Assembly (NCBI GenBank): GCA_041686855.1
Contig: JAWLDA010000001.1
Coordinates: forward strand, 434,001-498,000
Length of the DNA: 64,000 nt
Direction of reading: 5' to 3'
DNA from: JAWLDA01 sp041686855
GTDB taxonomy: Bacteria; Bacillota; Limnochordia; DTU080; RSA5
The first letter of the stretch is position 1, and the number at the start of each line of letters is the position of its first letter. Shown here piece after piece: positions 42,963-51,645 of the stretch. A program made the position numbers and the translations under genes. Under the pieces are notes generated by a model, which saw nothing but the letters and a program-made list of their open reading frames with translations, ran no database searches and was not told the DNA's origin.

Positions 42963-43385
42963 CTACTTGGATGGGGCGCCAAACCAGGCTTGAAAGACCG
43001 GGGGAACTTCGAACGCTTCGGCGGCGTCTGTGCGGTCGACTTCCTTGCCATCCTTGATGAGGATGGTCATCGGAGATGTCGTGATGTTCCACTCTTCCCA
43101 AAGGTGCTCATAGGACGGAAGGTTCACCTCGTAGAAGTCCGCTTTATTACGGTACAAGGGTACCACGTCCTGCAGCACTCGATTCAGCTTTTTGGTCCAG
43201 CCACAGAAGTCCTTGCCGAACTTGAGAACGACCGGGCGTTCCGATCCTTTGGAGGCTTCGATGACTCGCTTTATACCGGCGGGATCCAACGACTCGAGGC
43301 CGCTGGGCACACGCTTGGTGTAGTCGCAATCGGCGTGCTCGTCGAGAATGGCCTTGAGATCGATACCTTCGAACGAATCAGACAT
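42963..43385 (-). CDS. Thioredoxin-fold protein with single active-site Cys
   Basis: A 140-residue thioredoxin-like protein. The active-site region reads LKFGKDFCGWTKKL near residue 57, so only the first Cys of CxxC is kept. The cis-Pro segment is TTSPMTILIKDG near 104. A second Cys occurs at residue 20 in ADCDYTK. A monothiol or bacilliredoxin-like role is possible but not shown. No signal peptide. A palindrome ATATAC/GTATAT (43461-43477) lies upstream in the gap shared with fba. Confidence 0.75.
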   Translation of the reverse strand: MSDSFEGIDLKAILDEHADCDYTKRVPSGLESLDPAGIKRVIEASKGSERPVVLKFGKDFCGWTKKLNRVLQDVVPLYRNKADFYEVNLPSYEHLWEEWNITTSPMTILIKDGKEVDRTDAAEAFEVPPVFQAWFGAPSK

Positions 43386-43682
43386 GGGCTATGGACACAC
43401 TCTGTTGCAGTGCTCCTGAGTGAGAGTGGTCCAGGCACCTCCTTTGCATAAGGAAGGATCATATACCCAAAGTATATCAGAAAGGCTGCAGTCTGACAGC
43501 CATCGCTTTCGTTTTCCCGCTTTTGCCCAGGGAGCTACGGTCGAGTTGCGATCGCTTTTAGCCGGTGTCAAACTCTTAGAGGATGGTTTTACATGGGACC
43601 GGGGGCAAACTGCAGGCAGGGGCACGGCTCTCCGAGGTTTAATCTTTACCCCTAACGAACAAAGAAAGAAGGACTTAACGCA

Positions 43683-44654
43683 ATGCCACTTATCCCCATG
43701 GTGCAATGTCTCAAAGAAGCGGAGCGTGGCGGTTACGGCGTCGGCGCTTTCAATGTGAACAATATGGAGCAGATACAAGGGATCTTGCGAGCGGCTCGAG
43801 AGCTTGACTCCCCAGTCATTCTACAGGCGAGTCGTGGCGCCCTCAAGTACACTAACCTCGTCTACCTCAAGCACTTGGTGGAGGCGGCGATCGAGGAGAA
43901 CCCAGACCTCCCGGTCGTCCTACACTTGGATCACGGCGACTCTCTGGAGACCGTAAAGACGGTGATCGAACTTGGATTTACGAGCGTTATGATTGACGGT
44001 TCCCATTACGACTTTGAAAAGAATATCGCCGTCTCCAAAGAGGTGGTCGAGTACGCCCATCAATTTGGCGTCTCGGTCGAGGCAGAGCTGGGAACGCTCG
44101 GGGGTATCGAAGAGGATGTGGTCGGGGAGGTACAGCTGACTGATCCCGATCAGGCGGAGGAGTTCGTTGAGCGGACGGGCTGTGACTCGTTAGCCGTCGC
44201 AATCGGCACGTCCCACGGCGCGTATAAGTTTAAGACAGAGCCCAAACTTGCGCTCGATCTGATTAGCGAGATCTACGATCGAGTCCGCATACCGCTGGTG
44301 ATGCACGGATCGTCGTCGGTCCCCAGGGAGCTGGTCGATCTAATCAACGCGCACGGCGGCTCCATCGAACACAGTTTTGGTGTGCCCATAGAGAGTATTC
44401 AGCATGGGATTGAGAATGGTGTTCGTAAGATCAACGTCGATACGGATATTCGCCTGGCAATGACGGCGGCCGTGCGGCGCGTACTCAACGAGGATCCGAC
44501 CAAATTCGATCCCCGCGATTACCTCACTCCGGCTCGTGACGCTGTCTTTGAAGTAGTCTCACATCGGCTGCAGGCGTTTGGCAGCTCCGGACACGCTCAC
44601 GACTACACTCCGTTGACCCTTGAGGATATGAAAGCGGAGTACGCCGCCCGCTGA
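43683..44654 (+). CDS. fba: Class II fructose-bisphosphate aldolase
   Basis: Zinc-dependent aldolase of glycolysis and gluconeogenesis. Zinc and catalytic residues are visible in LHLDHGD near residue 82, VEAELGTLGG near 135, AIGTSHGAYK near 177 and PLVMHGSSSVP near 205. The phosphate-binding KINVDTDIR is near 250. Length 323 is slightly above the usual 285-310. ATG 43683 follows AGAAAGAAGGA. The 297-base gap upstream holds no other gene, and I found no consensus promoter in it. Confidence 0.96.
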   Translation: MPLIPMVQCLKEAERGGYGVGAFNVNNMEQIQGILRAARELDSPVILQASRGALKYTNLVYLKHLVEAAIEENPDLPVVLHLDHGDSLETVKTVIELGFTSVMIDGSHYDFEKNIAVSKEVVEYAHQFGVSVEAELGTLGGIEEDVVGEVQLTDPDQAEEFVERTGCDSLAVAIGTSHGAYKFKTEPKLALDLISEIYDRVRIPLVMHGSSSVPRELVDLINAHGGSIEHSFGVPIESIQHGIENGVRKINVDTDIRLAMTAAVRRVLNEDPTKFDPRDYLTPARDAVFEVVSHRLQAFGSSGHAHDYTPLTLEDMKAEYAAR

Positions 44655-44718
44655 CACGAGGCCCTGATGGCGTCGTCGTAAACGGGGCGGACCGAAGACG
44701 CTAAATACGAAAGCGGTC

Positions 44719-44785
44719 AAAAGCGGCGAAAAAGGGGTGGGCCACACGTGGCGCCCACCCTTTTTCGCCGCTTTTGTTTTTGCTG
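44719..44785 (+). terminator. Bidirectional terminator between fba and proX
   Basis: A stem of about 23 bp (44719-44742 with 44753-44775, one bulged G) contains internal A5/T5 blocks and is followed by GTTTTTG. It serves the two convergent genes. Confidence 0.92.
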
Positions 44786-44801
44786 CGTGTGCTACCGGAC
44801 G

Positions 44802-45860
44802 TTACTTGGCGGCCGCTCGCGCGGCGTCCAGCCACTCGTCGACGGTCGCTCGGTTAGCCTCAATCCACTCGGCGGCAATCGCGCGGATCTGACTCTGTGT
44901 GTCCTCACCGCCGCTGATGCGTTTGGTAGCCTCGCTGATCCAGGCGAGGTCGAGGGAGATGCGTGACATCAGCTCAGTGGCAGCCGGATTCGCAGCCGCA
45001 AACTCCTTGTTGGCTACCACCTCAATGTCGCCCGCGACGAATCCCAAAGCTAAGGGGTCGGTGACCGCACCATCCAGGCCGTTCGCGGTGAGATCCGCTG
45101 CATCAAAGTCCGCGAAGGCAGGCGCTTTCTTATTTGCGTCAGGAACGCCAATCCACTGTACATCGTCACCCGGGACGAGTTCGAGGATGGTGTCGTTGGG
45201 CGTCCAGGTGTAATAGAGCGTCGGCTGTCCTGCCTCGATTCGAGCGAGAGCGTCGGCAAAGCCGGCCGTGTAGTCCGCGGTTACGTGGTTGACGTGGTCG
45301 CGCAAATCAAACAGGTCCAAGTGGGCCTCGATGCTTTCATGACAACCCCATCCGGGAGGGCACCCGAAGAGGTCGGCCTTGCCGTCCCTATTGGCGTCGA
45401 ACGCCGCTTTCACGTCGGGACGCTTAAAGTCCTCGAGGGTCGTAATGCCAAACTCCTCAATGGCTGCATTGTTGACGAGGTACCCCTCTAGGGTGCATCC
45501 GGAGCAAATCTCTCCAACAAAGTCAGCCCGCTCGTTGAAGTTTCTCGGCAGTTGCGGGTTGTGCGTCGGGAACCAACCATTGGGGAACACATCGAGGTCA
45601 CCGTTGGCTACGGCGAGGTAGGCCACGGGGTTGGACGCGAACATCATGGGCCCGTTGACGCTGTAGCCTAGCTCCTCAAGAAGGAGGGTGAACACGGCGG
45701 CCACGGGTTCGGCTGAGGTCCAGCTAGCCTTCCCCATATCTACAGTCACGCCTTCGCCCGGCTCAGCTGCGCTTGCAATTGCGAAGGACGCCATCATCAT
45801 GGTCAAGACTACGAGGAGCGCCGACAACTTGGTCGACATCGTGCGCTTGTTAATTTTCAC
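44802..45860 (-). CDS. proX: Glycine betaine/proline substrate-binding protein ProX
   Basis: Extracytoplasmic binding protein of the ProU-type osmoprotectant importer. It has an N-terminal signal peptide (residues 1-31) ending ASA before AEPGEG. There is no lipobox Cys, although Gram-positive binding proteins are usually lipoproteins. The ligand-site region PNGWFPTHNPQLPR and the GKADLFGCPPGWGCHE segment with its Cys pair are like E. coli ProX rather than Bacillus OpuAC. The GTG start at 45860 follows GGAGGTG by eight bases. It is third in the reverse-strand proV-proW-proX order, 180 bases after proW. Confidence 0.93.
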   Translation of the reverse strand: MKINKRTMSTKLSALLVVLTMMMASFAIASAAEPGEGVTVDMGKASWTSAEPVAAVFTLLLEELGYSVNGPMMFASNPVAYLAVANGDLDVFPNGWFPTHNPQLPRNFNERADFVGEICSGCTLEGYLVNNAAIEEFGITTLEDFKRPDVKAAFDANRDGKADLFGCPPGWGCHESIEAHLDLFDLRDHVNHVTADYTAGFADALARIEAGQPTLYYTWTPNDTILELVPGDDVQWIGVPDANKKAPAFADFDAADLTANGLDGAVTDPLALGFVAGDIEVVANKEFAAANPAATELMSRISLDLAWISEATKRISGGEDTQSQIRAIAAEWIEANRATVDEWLDAARAAAK

Positions 45861-46042
45861 AGAAAATGCACCTCCGGTAATTGTTTGACGGATTCTCTCT
45901 TTGACACCTCGGCGGGGAGGATGCCTCGGACTCCGATCACCCCTTTCGCAATCGTGGCCCGCTCGGTGTTTGAGCAGAACACGTATGTGTCAAGTGTGCA
46001 TCCGCGTCGGTACACCGGCAAACATCGTGACGCTCTGCCGAA

Positions 46043-46906
46043 TCAGCCCAAGCCTTGGGACTTGCGGCCCGATTTTTCGGCCATGGTCTGCGTGATTCGG
46101 TCGAGCACCATCGCCAAGAGGACGATGCCGATGCCTCCGATCCCCGCCGTACCGACTTGGAGCCTGTTCAGCCCACTAAAGACCACGACCCCCAGGCCAC
46201 CAGCGCCGATCAAAGCGGCAATGACCACCATTGAGAGGGAGAGCATGATCGTTTGGTTGACGCCCGCCATAATCGTGGAGAGCGCGAGCGGGAGCTGAAC
46301 CTTGACTAAGAGTTGCATCGACGAAGAGCCAAAGGAGTTGGCCGCCTCGACCACGTCCTCCGGCACTTGTCGCAAACCTAAGTTGGTCAATCGAATGATA
46401 GGAGCCAGCGAAAAGATGATGGTGGCGATGACGCCCGGCACCGTGCCGATGCTAAAAAGCATGACCACAGGGACAAGGTATACGAACGCCGGCATCGTCT
46501 GAAACGCGTCCAGCACAGGTCGCAAAATGCGGAAAAAACCTTCGCTTCGCGCTGCAAAGATCCCTAAAGGAATGCCTACCACGACACAGAATAGGACGGA
46601 ACTGATCACCATGGAGAAGGTGATGATCAGCTCTTCCCACAGCCCGATGAACCCGACTAGAGCAAAAGCGAGCGTGCTAAAGAGACCGATGCGCCAGTTG
46701 GCCAGTCTCCAAGCAACGAGGAAGAGGCCGATGAGAAAGAGGAGCTCGGGGACGGCCAAAAGGAGATCTTGCGTGGTCGCCAACACCTGGTCGACCGGCC
46801 ACCTGATCGCTTGAAAGAACGGCCGGTAGTTACCCACCAACCAATCGACGATTCCTTCAATCCAGTCGCCCGCGGGAATTTCAAACGAATCGAATATGTC
46901 GAACAT
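46043..46906 (-). CDS. proW: Glycine betaine/proline ABC permease ProW
   Basis: Membrane subunit of the importer, 287 residues with about six to seven transmembrane helices. The binding-protein-dependent transport signature includes LLDAFQTMPAFVYLVPVVMLF-type residues near 135 and the EAA loop in VPEDVVEAANSFGSSSMQLLVKVQLP near 180 (each quoted only by its key residues F, Y, P and E, A, A, G). Its N-terminus, IPAGDWIEGIVDWLV, matches the part of E. coli ProW before its first helix but lacks the long disordered leader. The ATG at 46906 follows TTAGGAGTG. It starts 11 bases after proV ends. Confidence 0.94.
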   Translation of the reverse strand: MFDIFDSFEIPAGDWIEGIVDWLVGNYRPFFQAIRWPVDQVLATTQDLLLAVPELLFLIGLFLVAWRLANWRIGLFSTLAFALVGFIGLWEELIITFSMVISSVLFCVVVGIPLGIFAARSEGFFRILRPVLDAFQTMPAFVYLVPVVMLFSIGTVPGVIATIIFSLAPIIRLTNLGLRQVPEDVVEAANSFGSSSMQLLVKVQLPLALSTIMAGVNQTIMLSLSMVVIAALIGAGGLGVVVFSGLNRLQVGTAGIGGIGIVLLAMVLDRITQTMAEKSGRKSQGLG

Positions 46907-46916
46907 TGCTTCACTC

Positions 46917-48155
46917 CTAACCGTGGGCCGTCGCGCTTGTGTCGGCGGCAGACTCGTCGGGGGCGTCACTGTACTCGGGCTGGGACGTGAGCGCCGAGAG
47001 GATCGCACCCTTGACCAAAACGCCGCGCAGGCGACCGGACGCGTCCGTGACGGCGGCGGGCCAGTTGCCCTCACTGGCAATGCGCATACTCTCACGTAGT
47101 GGCGTGTCGACATCGACGGTGGTCGGATTGGGATCGATCGCTTCGGCGATGCTCTTCGCGCCTCGATCTGCCGCCCCGGTGGCACTGTCCGCGTCGAGTA
47201 GACCGACGAGCTTTCCCTGGTTGTCAACGACGAATAGACTTGAAATTCCGTGCCGCCGCATCAATTGCAGCGCAGTCTTGGGGCCGTCTTTAGACCGGAT
47301 GACTGGCGATGGATCTTTCATGATGGAGCCCGCTGTGAGCACTTTAGAGCGATCGACTCCGGCGGTAAAGGCCGCAACGTACTCGTCCTCAGGCTCGCTA
47401 ACGATCTCCTCGGGGGTGCCGACCTGGACGACGCGACCGTCCTTCATGACGGCGATGCGGTCGCCTAATTTCAAGGCCTCATCGAGGTCGTGGGTGATAA
47501 AGATAATGGTCTTTTGCATCCGCTCCTGCAATGAGAGGAGCTCGTCTTGCATCTCCCGTTTGATGAGCGGGTCGAGCGCGCTAAACGCTTCGTCCATGAG
47601 AAGGATGTCGGGGTCGACGGCCAGCGCCCGCGCCAAACCGACGCGCTGCTGCATACCTCCGCTCAGCTGGCTGGGCCGATGGTCGCCCCAACCGCCGAGT
47701 CCAACCAACTCCAACACCTCTTCGACCTTGCGCAGGCGTTCCTCGCGAGGGACGCCCTTAACCTCGAGGCCATACTCGACGTTGCCCGTCACCGTCCGGT
47801 GCGGCAAGAGGGCGAAGCGCTGAAAGACCATGCCAAAGGCGCGGCGGCGAAACTCCTGCAGCTCCTTGCGGTCGAGTTTGGTCACGTCAACGTCGCCTAC
47901 CTTGACGACACCCGACGTGGGTTCGTGGATACGGTTGATACACCTCAACAGCGTCGACTTTCCGCTGCCGGAGAGGCCCATAACGACGAAGGTTTCACCG
48001 CGGGCGATCTCGATCGACGCGTTGTAAACACCGACCGTCGCCCCCGTTTGAGCCTGGACCTCTGTTTTATCCTTGCCTTCGCGCATCAGTCGCAAGGCCG
48101 TATCGGCATTTGCTCCAAAGACTTTAGAAACTTCTTTCAATTGGACGTGCGACAA
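46917..48155 (-). CDS. proV: Glycine betaine/proline ABC ATPase ProV
   Basis: ATP-binding subunit (412 residues). The ABC domain has Walker A MGLSGSGKST near residue 60, the signature LSGGMQQRVGLARAL near 170, Walker B ILLMDEAFSALD near 190 and the His switch in FITHDLDEA. A C-terminal pair of CBS domains (about 285-400) probably senses ionic strength or c-di-AMP, as in OpuA. The TTG start at 48155 follows AGGAGGTG; the open frame reaches 48284 but without a ribosome binding site. E. coli ProV is the closest type that I recognise. Confidence 0.95.
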   Translation of the reverse strand: MSHVQLKEVSKVFGANADTALRLMREGKDKTEVQAQTGATVGVYNASIEIARGETFVVMGLSGSGKSTLLRCINRIHEPTSGVVKVGDVDVTKLDRKELQEFRRRAFGMVFQRFALLPHRTVTGNVEYGLEVKGVPREERLRKVEEVLELVGLGGWGDHRPSQLSGGMQQRVGLARALAVDPDILLMDEAFSALDPLIKREMQDELLSLQERMQKTIIFITHDLDEALKLGDRIAVMKDGRVVQVGTPEEIVSEPEDEYVAAFTAGVDRSKVLTAGSIMKDPSPVIRSKDGPKTALQLMRRHGISSLFVVDNQGKLVGLLDADSATGAADRGAKSIAEAIDPNPTTVDVDTPLRESMRIASEGNWPAAVTDASGRLRGVLVKGAILSALTSQPEYSDAPDESAADTSATAHG

Positions 48156-48380
48156 TAAGGCACCTCCTGCTACTAAGAGCGTTTGTCCAGTGAACGATTC
48201 GGAGGGAGATCTCCGAATGAGAATGTCGCCGGTACAACCGAGGTGCGCGGGCTCACGTGAGAGAACACGAGGAAACCTGTTCAAGGCGGTCTAATTGAGC
48301 CGTTGCACAGGTTTTTATAAGAGGGAATAAAAACATGTCCCAGCTGCAGCGACGAAAGCGTCACTCGACTTGGTTTTATA
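48156..48380 (-). promoter_or_regulatory. Structured 5' leader of proVWX
   Basis: On the reverse strand the leader of about 220 bases can form three hairpins. These are GTTTTTAT/ATAAAAAC (48319-48342 region), GAACA/TGTTC around 48265-48283, and ATTCGGAG/CTCCGAAT (48199-48220 region) shortly before the ribosome binding site. The last two could affect access to proV translation. I could not match the leader to the c-di-AMP riboswitch or another known class. Confidence 0.4.
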
Positions 48381-48385
48381 GGACT

Positions 48386-48414
48386 ATTGTACCGGTGAAT
48401 CCAAAGAGTGTCAA
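48386..48414 (-). promoter_or_regulatory. Promoter of proVWX
   Basis: Reverse strand: TTGACA (48414-48409), 17-base spacer, TACAAT (48391-48386). Confidence 0.88.
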
Positions 48415-48520
48415 GGCAACCCCCTTTCGCTTCACCGAGGTGTAGGGATTTGGCATGCTGGGCATTCTATCGCCCATGACGCATATTGCACCGACCAGCC
48501 TTGGTTGGGGGGGGGACCGG

Positions 48521-49150
48521 ATGTCAAGTTCACTGTCAGATCGGCTGGCAACGATACTAAGTATCGCCGCGACACTCTTTCTGATCGGCGTTGTTTACAT
48601 GGGTATTTCGTTGCCTCAGAGACCTGCGCCTACGGAGTACACATTGGACATTTCAGCGCGTGCCGCCGGGGAGAGCATCGTGGCCGAAGGGAGGACCAAT
48701 CTCCCTGACGGAGCTCGCCTCTCAGTCATCGTCGACAGGCTTTATCGCCTAAAGGGAAGCGGTACGTGGCAGTCGGCGCGCGTGGGAGAGTCACGCACAG
48801 AGGTGAAGGGGGGGCGCTGGGAAGCGAGCGTCCCTGTTGACGACGATAAGTGGGTCCGCGAGGTGGCAGAGCGGGTAAATACTCGGGAGATCGACCCGGT
48901 TGAGACCGTTCGCAGCTCGCTGCGGGCGACCGTGCTTTTTACACCGACAGTGCCGCAAGTGGGTTTAGTGTGGGAGTCAATGGGAGGCGGCTTTGAGGGG
49001 TTGGCCAAGAGTGAGTCAGCTCGTCAAAGTGGCGGTCAGTGGATGATGCAGCGAGAGACGTTGGTCGAACAACCGCTCCCACTCGACTTGGAGCAGCGCC
49101 TCTTGGCGACGAGTACCGAGTCCGGAGATGGACCCCGACAACTGAGGTGA
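48521..49150 (+). CDS. Membrane-anchored protein of unknown function upstream of nuoB
   Basis: A 209-residue protein with one N-terminal transmembrane anchor (about residues 9-29, LATILSIAATLFLIGVVYMG) and an extracytoplasmic beta-rich domain. Recurring patterns such as YTLDISARAAGESIVAEGRT suggest an Ig-like or FixG-like fold, but I do not recognise a family. ATG 48521 follows a GGGGGGG run. Its stop lies five bases before nuoB, whose ribosome binding site (GAGGTGAG) overlaps its last codons. It is thus in the nuo operon and may be an accessory factor. Confidence 0.7.
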   Translation: MSSSLSDRLATILSIAATLFLIGVVYMGISLPQRPAPTEYTLDISARAAGESIVAEGRTNLPDGARLSVIVDRLYRLKGSGTWQSARVGESRTEVKGGRWEASVPVDDDKWVREVAERVNTREIDPVETVRSSLRATVLFTPTVPQVGLVWESMGGGFEGLAKSESARQSGGQWMMQRETLVEQPLPLDLEQRLLATSTESGDGPRQLR

Positions 49151-49155
49151 GCGAG

Positions 49156-49689
49156 ATGGACAGAAGTTGGTCTGACGACGCATTACCCGGAGTATTGACG
49201 ACGAGCGTGGATCGCATGGTCAACTGGGCACGGAAATCTTCCCTTTGGTACCTCCTCTTTGGTCTGGCATGTTGTGCCATAGAGATGATGGCGACCGGCG
49301 CGTCCCGTTACGATTTCGACCGTTTCGGTATGATCTTCCGAGCCTCGCCGCGCCAAGCCGATCTTATGATTGTCGCCGGAACAGTGAACGGCAAAATGGC
49401 GCCGCGCATCAAGCGCCTATACGATCAGATGGCAGAGCCGCGCTGGGTGATCGCCATGGGGGCCTGTGCGAGCAATGGAGGACCGTATCATCAGGGGTAC
49501 AACGTCGTCGACGGAGTTGACAAGATTGTTCCGGTCGACGTGTACGTACCCGGCTGTCCCCCAAGGCCGGAAGCGCTCCTTTTTGGTGTGTTGAAGTTGC
49601 AGGAGAAGATCGCCCGTCAGGATGGTACGGGGTACGGCGCACCCCCAGAGCGCCGCGTCGATGAGGTGCCGACGGAGGTGCGCACATGA
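49156..49689 (+). CDS. nuoB: NADH-quinone oxidoreductase subunit B
   Basis: Peripheral-arm subunit holding cluster N2, the last iron-sulfur centre before quinone. The four cluster Cys are in FGLACCAIEMM, MGACASNGG and VPGCPPRPEALL. ATG 49156 immediately follows GAGGTGAGCGAG. The open frame extends back to 49039 but has no better start. Its stop overlaps the nuoC start by four bases. nuoA is not upstream; an unknown membrane protein takes its place. Confidence 0.96.
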   Translation: MDRSWSDDALPGVLTTSVDRMVNWARKSSLWYLLFGLACCAIEMMATGASRYDFDRFGMIFRASPRQADLMIVAGTVNGKMAPRIKRLYDQMAEPRWVIAMGACASNGGPYHQGYNVVDGVDKIVPVDVYVPGCPPRPEALLFGVLKLQEKIARQDGTGYGAPPERRVDEVPTEVRT

Positions 49690-50240
49690 GTGGGCCACTC
49701 GATCATGAGGGACAAACCCAGGTCGATGAACGGGCGCACAAGGGCGACCGAGAGCGGGAGACGACACTAGACGGGTGGCCGATAGAATCAGTCGAGTCGC
49801 AGGCGTGGCTCGACTGTTGTCGGCGGGCAAAGGAAGATCAAGGCCTTAACTTTCTGGCGCATCTAACGGCGGTGCACCATATCGATCGGAACGAGATGGA
49901 GTTGGTAGCGTATGTGTACCGTGTGGAGTCGGAGGAGCGCATCGGGAACTGGCGCCGGGTGCTCCGTACTTCCATAAGCGACGCGATCGGCACGCAGATC
50001 GAGAGCGTCGCTTCGGTCTGGCCCACCGCAGAATGGCACGAGCGTGAAGTGTGGGACATGTTCGGCATCCAGTTTATTGGAAACCCGGATCTGCGCCGAA
50101 TTCTTATGGAAGAAGACTTTGAAGCGCATCCCCTTCGCAAAGACTTCGAAGATCGCAAACCGAATCTGGGGGTCACACGGGAGACGCTGGCCAAAGACGC
50201 TGGGCAGAATGAGCCTTCTAGACAGGGGAGTTCATCATGA
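49686..50240 (+). CDS. nuoC: NADH-quinone oxidoreductase subunit C
   Basis: 30-kDa type subunit of the complex I peripheral arm. Family motifs are LNFLAHLTAVHHIDRNEMELV near residue 55 (quoted by its core) and WPTAEWHEREVWDMFGIQF near 120, with HPLRKDF near 153. An N-terminal polar extension of about 30 residues is poorly conserved. Start and stop overlap nuoB and nuoD by four bases each, indicating tight coupling. Confidence 0.95.
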   Translation: MSGPLDHEGQTQVDERAHKGDRERETTLDGWPIESVESQAWLDCCRRAKEDQGLNFLAHLTAVHHIDRNEMELVAYVYRVESEERIGNWRRVLRTSISDAIGTQIESVASVWPTAEWHEREVWDMFGIQFIGNPDLRRILMEEDFEAHPLRKDFEDRKPNLGVTRETLAKDAGQNEPSRQGSSS

Positions 50241-51433
50241 ACCGTACACCGACCGACACCTTTGTCCCGGCTCGGGAGACGCCGGGGAGTGATCGCATCG
50301 ACGGACCACCCGATTCCCTGGCCAAGCTGACGGACGGTACCAAATTCTTGGAGTTAAGTATGGGTCCACAGCACCCAAGTACGCACGGGGTCCTGCGTCT
50401 AGCCGTTCGTCTTGACGGTGAGGAAGTCGTCGACCTCAAGGTTGACATTGGTTACCTGCACCGCTCCTTCGAGAAATTCGCTGAGACGTGGCAGTTCCCA
50501 CAATTGGCTCCCTTCGTCGATCGCAACGATTACCTGGCGGGTACGTTAAACGAGTTTGCGTATTGCCTCGCAGCGGAAAGTCTCCTTGAGCTAGAGGTAC
50601 CCGAGCGTGCCGAGTACATTCGCGTGATCATGGCGGAGCTCAACCGAATCGGCAGTCACCTCATCTGGTTTGGAACCTTTGCGCTGGACTTGGGTGCCAC
50701 GACACCATTCTTGTGGGCCTTTGAGCAGCGGGAACGCATTTACGATCTCAATGAGGTCGTCGCCGGAGGCCGCGTCTTCCCGCAGTTCTTCCGGTTGGGA
50801 GGCGTACGCAATGACTTTCCCGACGCGTTCTTTCCCATGGTGGAGAAGACGCTGGACAGCGTGGAGACCTCGATCGAGAAGTACGACGCTATGTTCTCCA
50901 AGAACCCGATCTTTCGCGGGCGCACCAAGGGTATTGGCGTCATCACCAAAGAGGACGCGCTTGGATTGGGGTGTACTGGGGCAATGCTGAGGGCGTCTGG
51001 GGTCTCTTACGACGTGAGAAAGGCTGACCCCTACTCGGTCTACTCCGAATTCGACTTCGCCGTCCCTACGGCCGAGAATGGCGATGTCTTCGATCGTTAT
51101 AGGGTACGATTGGCTGAGATCTGTGAGAGTATCAAGATCGTACGACAGGCTTTGAAGGCCTACCCCAGAAACGGTGAGATCCTCGCTAAGCTACCGCGAA
51201 AGCTTAAACCGCCTGAGGGGGCGAGCGTCTACGCCCACGTCGAGTCGGCTCGCGGCGACGTCGGGTGCTTCGTCGTCAGCGACGGTACCGATCAGCCGTA
51301 CCGCCTGAAATGGCGGGCGCCGTCCTTCTCCCACCTGCACGCACTGCAAAGTATCGCTCCAGGCTTAATGGTCGCGGACTTGGTTGCGGTGGTCGGCAGC
51401 ATCGACATCGTCCTTGGCGAAGCAGAGCGTTAA
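50237..51433 (+). CDS. nuoD: NADH-quinone oxidoreductase subunit D
   Basis: 49-kDa type subunit that forms the quinone pocket with NuoB. It shows MGPQHPSTHGVLRLAVRLDGE near residue 38 (core PQHPSTHG), GYLHRSFEK, DRNDYLAGTLNEFAY, the EFELNRIGSHL-type segment AELNRIGSHLIW, and PTAENGDVFDRY near 275. The C-terminus LVAVVGSIDIVLGEAER is typical. The operon stops here: nuoE-nuoH and nuoJ-nuoN are not downstream. The end overlaps the end of a convergent reverse-strand gene by four bases. Confidence 0.96.
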   Translation: MNRTPTDTFVPARETPGSDRIDGPPDSLAKLTDGTKFLELSMGPQHPSTHGVLRLAVRLDGEEVVDLKVDIGYLHRSFEKFAETWQFPQLAPFVDRNDYLAGTLNEFAYCLAAESLLELEVPERAEYIRVIMAELNRIGSHLIWFGTFALDLGATTPFLWAFEQRERIYDLNEVVAGGRVFPQFFRLGGVRNDFPDAFFPMVEKTLDSVETSIEKYDAMFSKNPIFRGRTKGIGVITKEDALGLGCTGAMLRASGVSYDVRKADPYSVYSEFDFAVPTAENGDVFDRYRVRLAEICESIKIVRQALKAYPRNGEILAKLPRKLKPPEGASVYAHVESARGDVGCFVVSDGTDQPYRLKWRAPSFSHLHALQSIAPGLMVADLVAVVGSIDIVLGEAER

Positions 51434-51630
51434 TTCCGCCCGCTTCGCCAAGTGTCGGCGATCTCGACCACCCGCCACTCGGGCAGTCGAATTCCGCGCC
51501 GATCGTCAGGCCAGCGCAAGTCGATGCGCTGTTTAGGCCCGAAGCGGTGGGCGCTCACCTTGAAACCTTCATCCTCCAAAAAAGCGACGGCCTCTTTAAA
51601 GCTCTTTGGATCCGGATCTCGCCGCGACAT
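51430..51630 (-). CDS. Hypothetical protein
   Basis: A basic 66-residue protein (MSRRDPDPKSFKEAVAFLED...) without membrane segments. It is convergent with nuoD and follows nuoI on the same strand after 15 bases, so it may be a minor member of that transcript. No family recognised and the ribosome binding site is weak. Confidence 0.5.
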   Translation of the reverse strand: MSRRDPDPKSFKEAVAFLEDEGFKVSAHRFGPKQRIDLRWPDDRRGIRLPEWRVVEIADTWRSGRN

Positions 51631-51645
51631 TGAACGTTCACCCAC

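Noticed and set aside
48455..48520. ATG 48455 as the start of the protein before nuoB
   Set aside because: It lacks a ribosome binding site, and the anchor helix fits better from ATG 48521.
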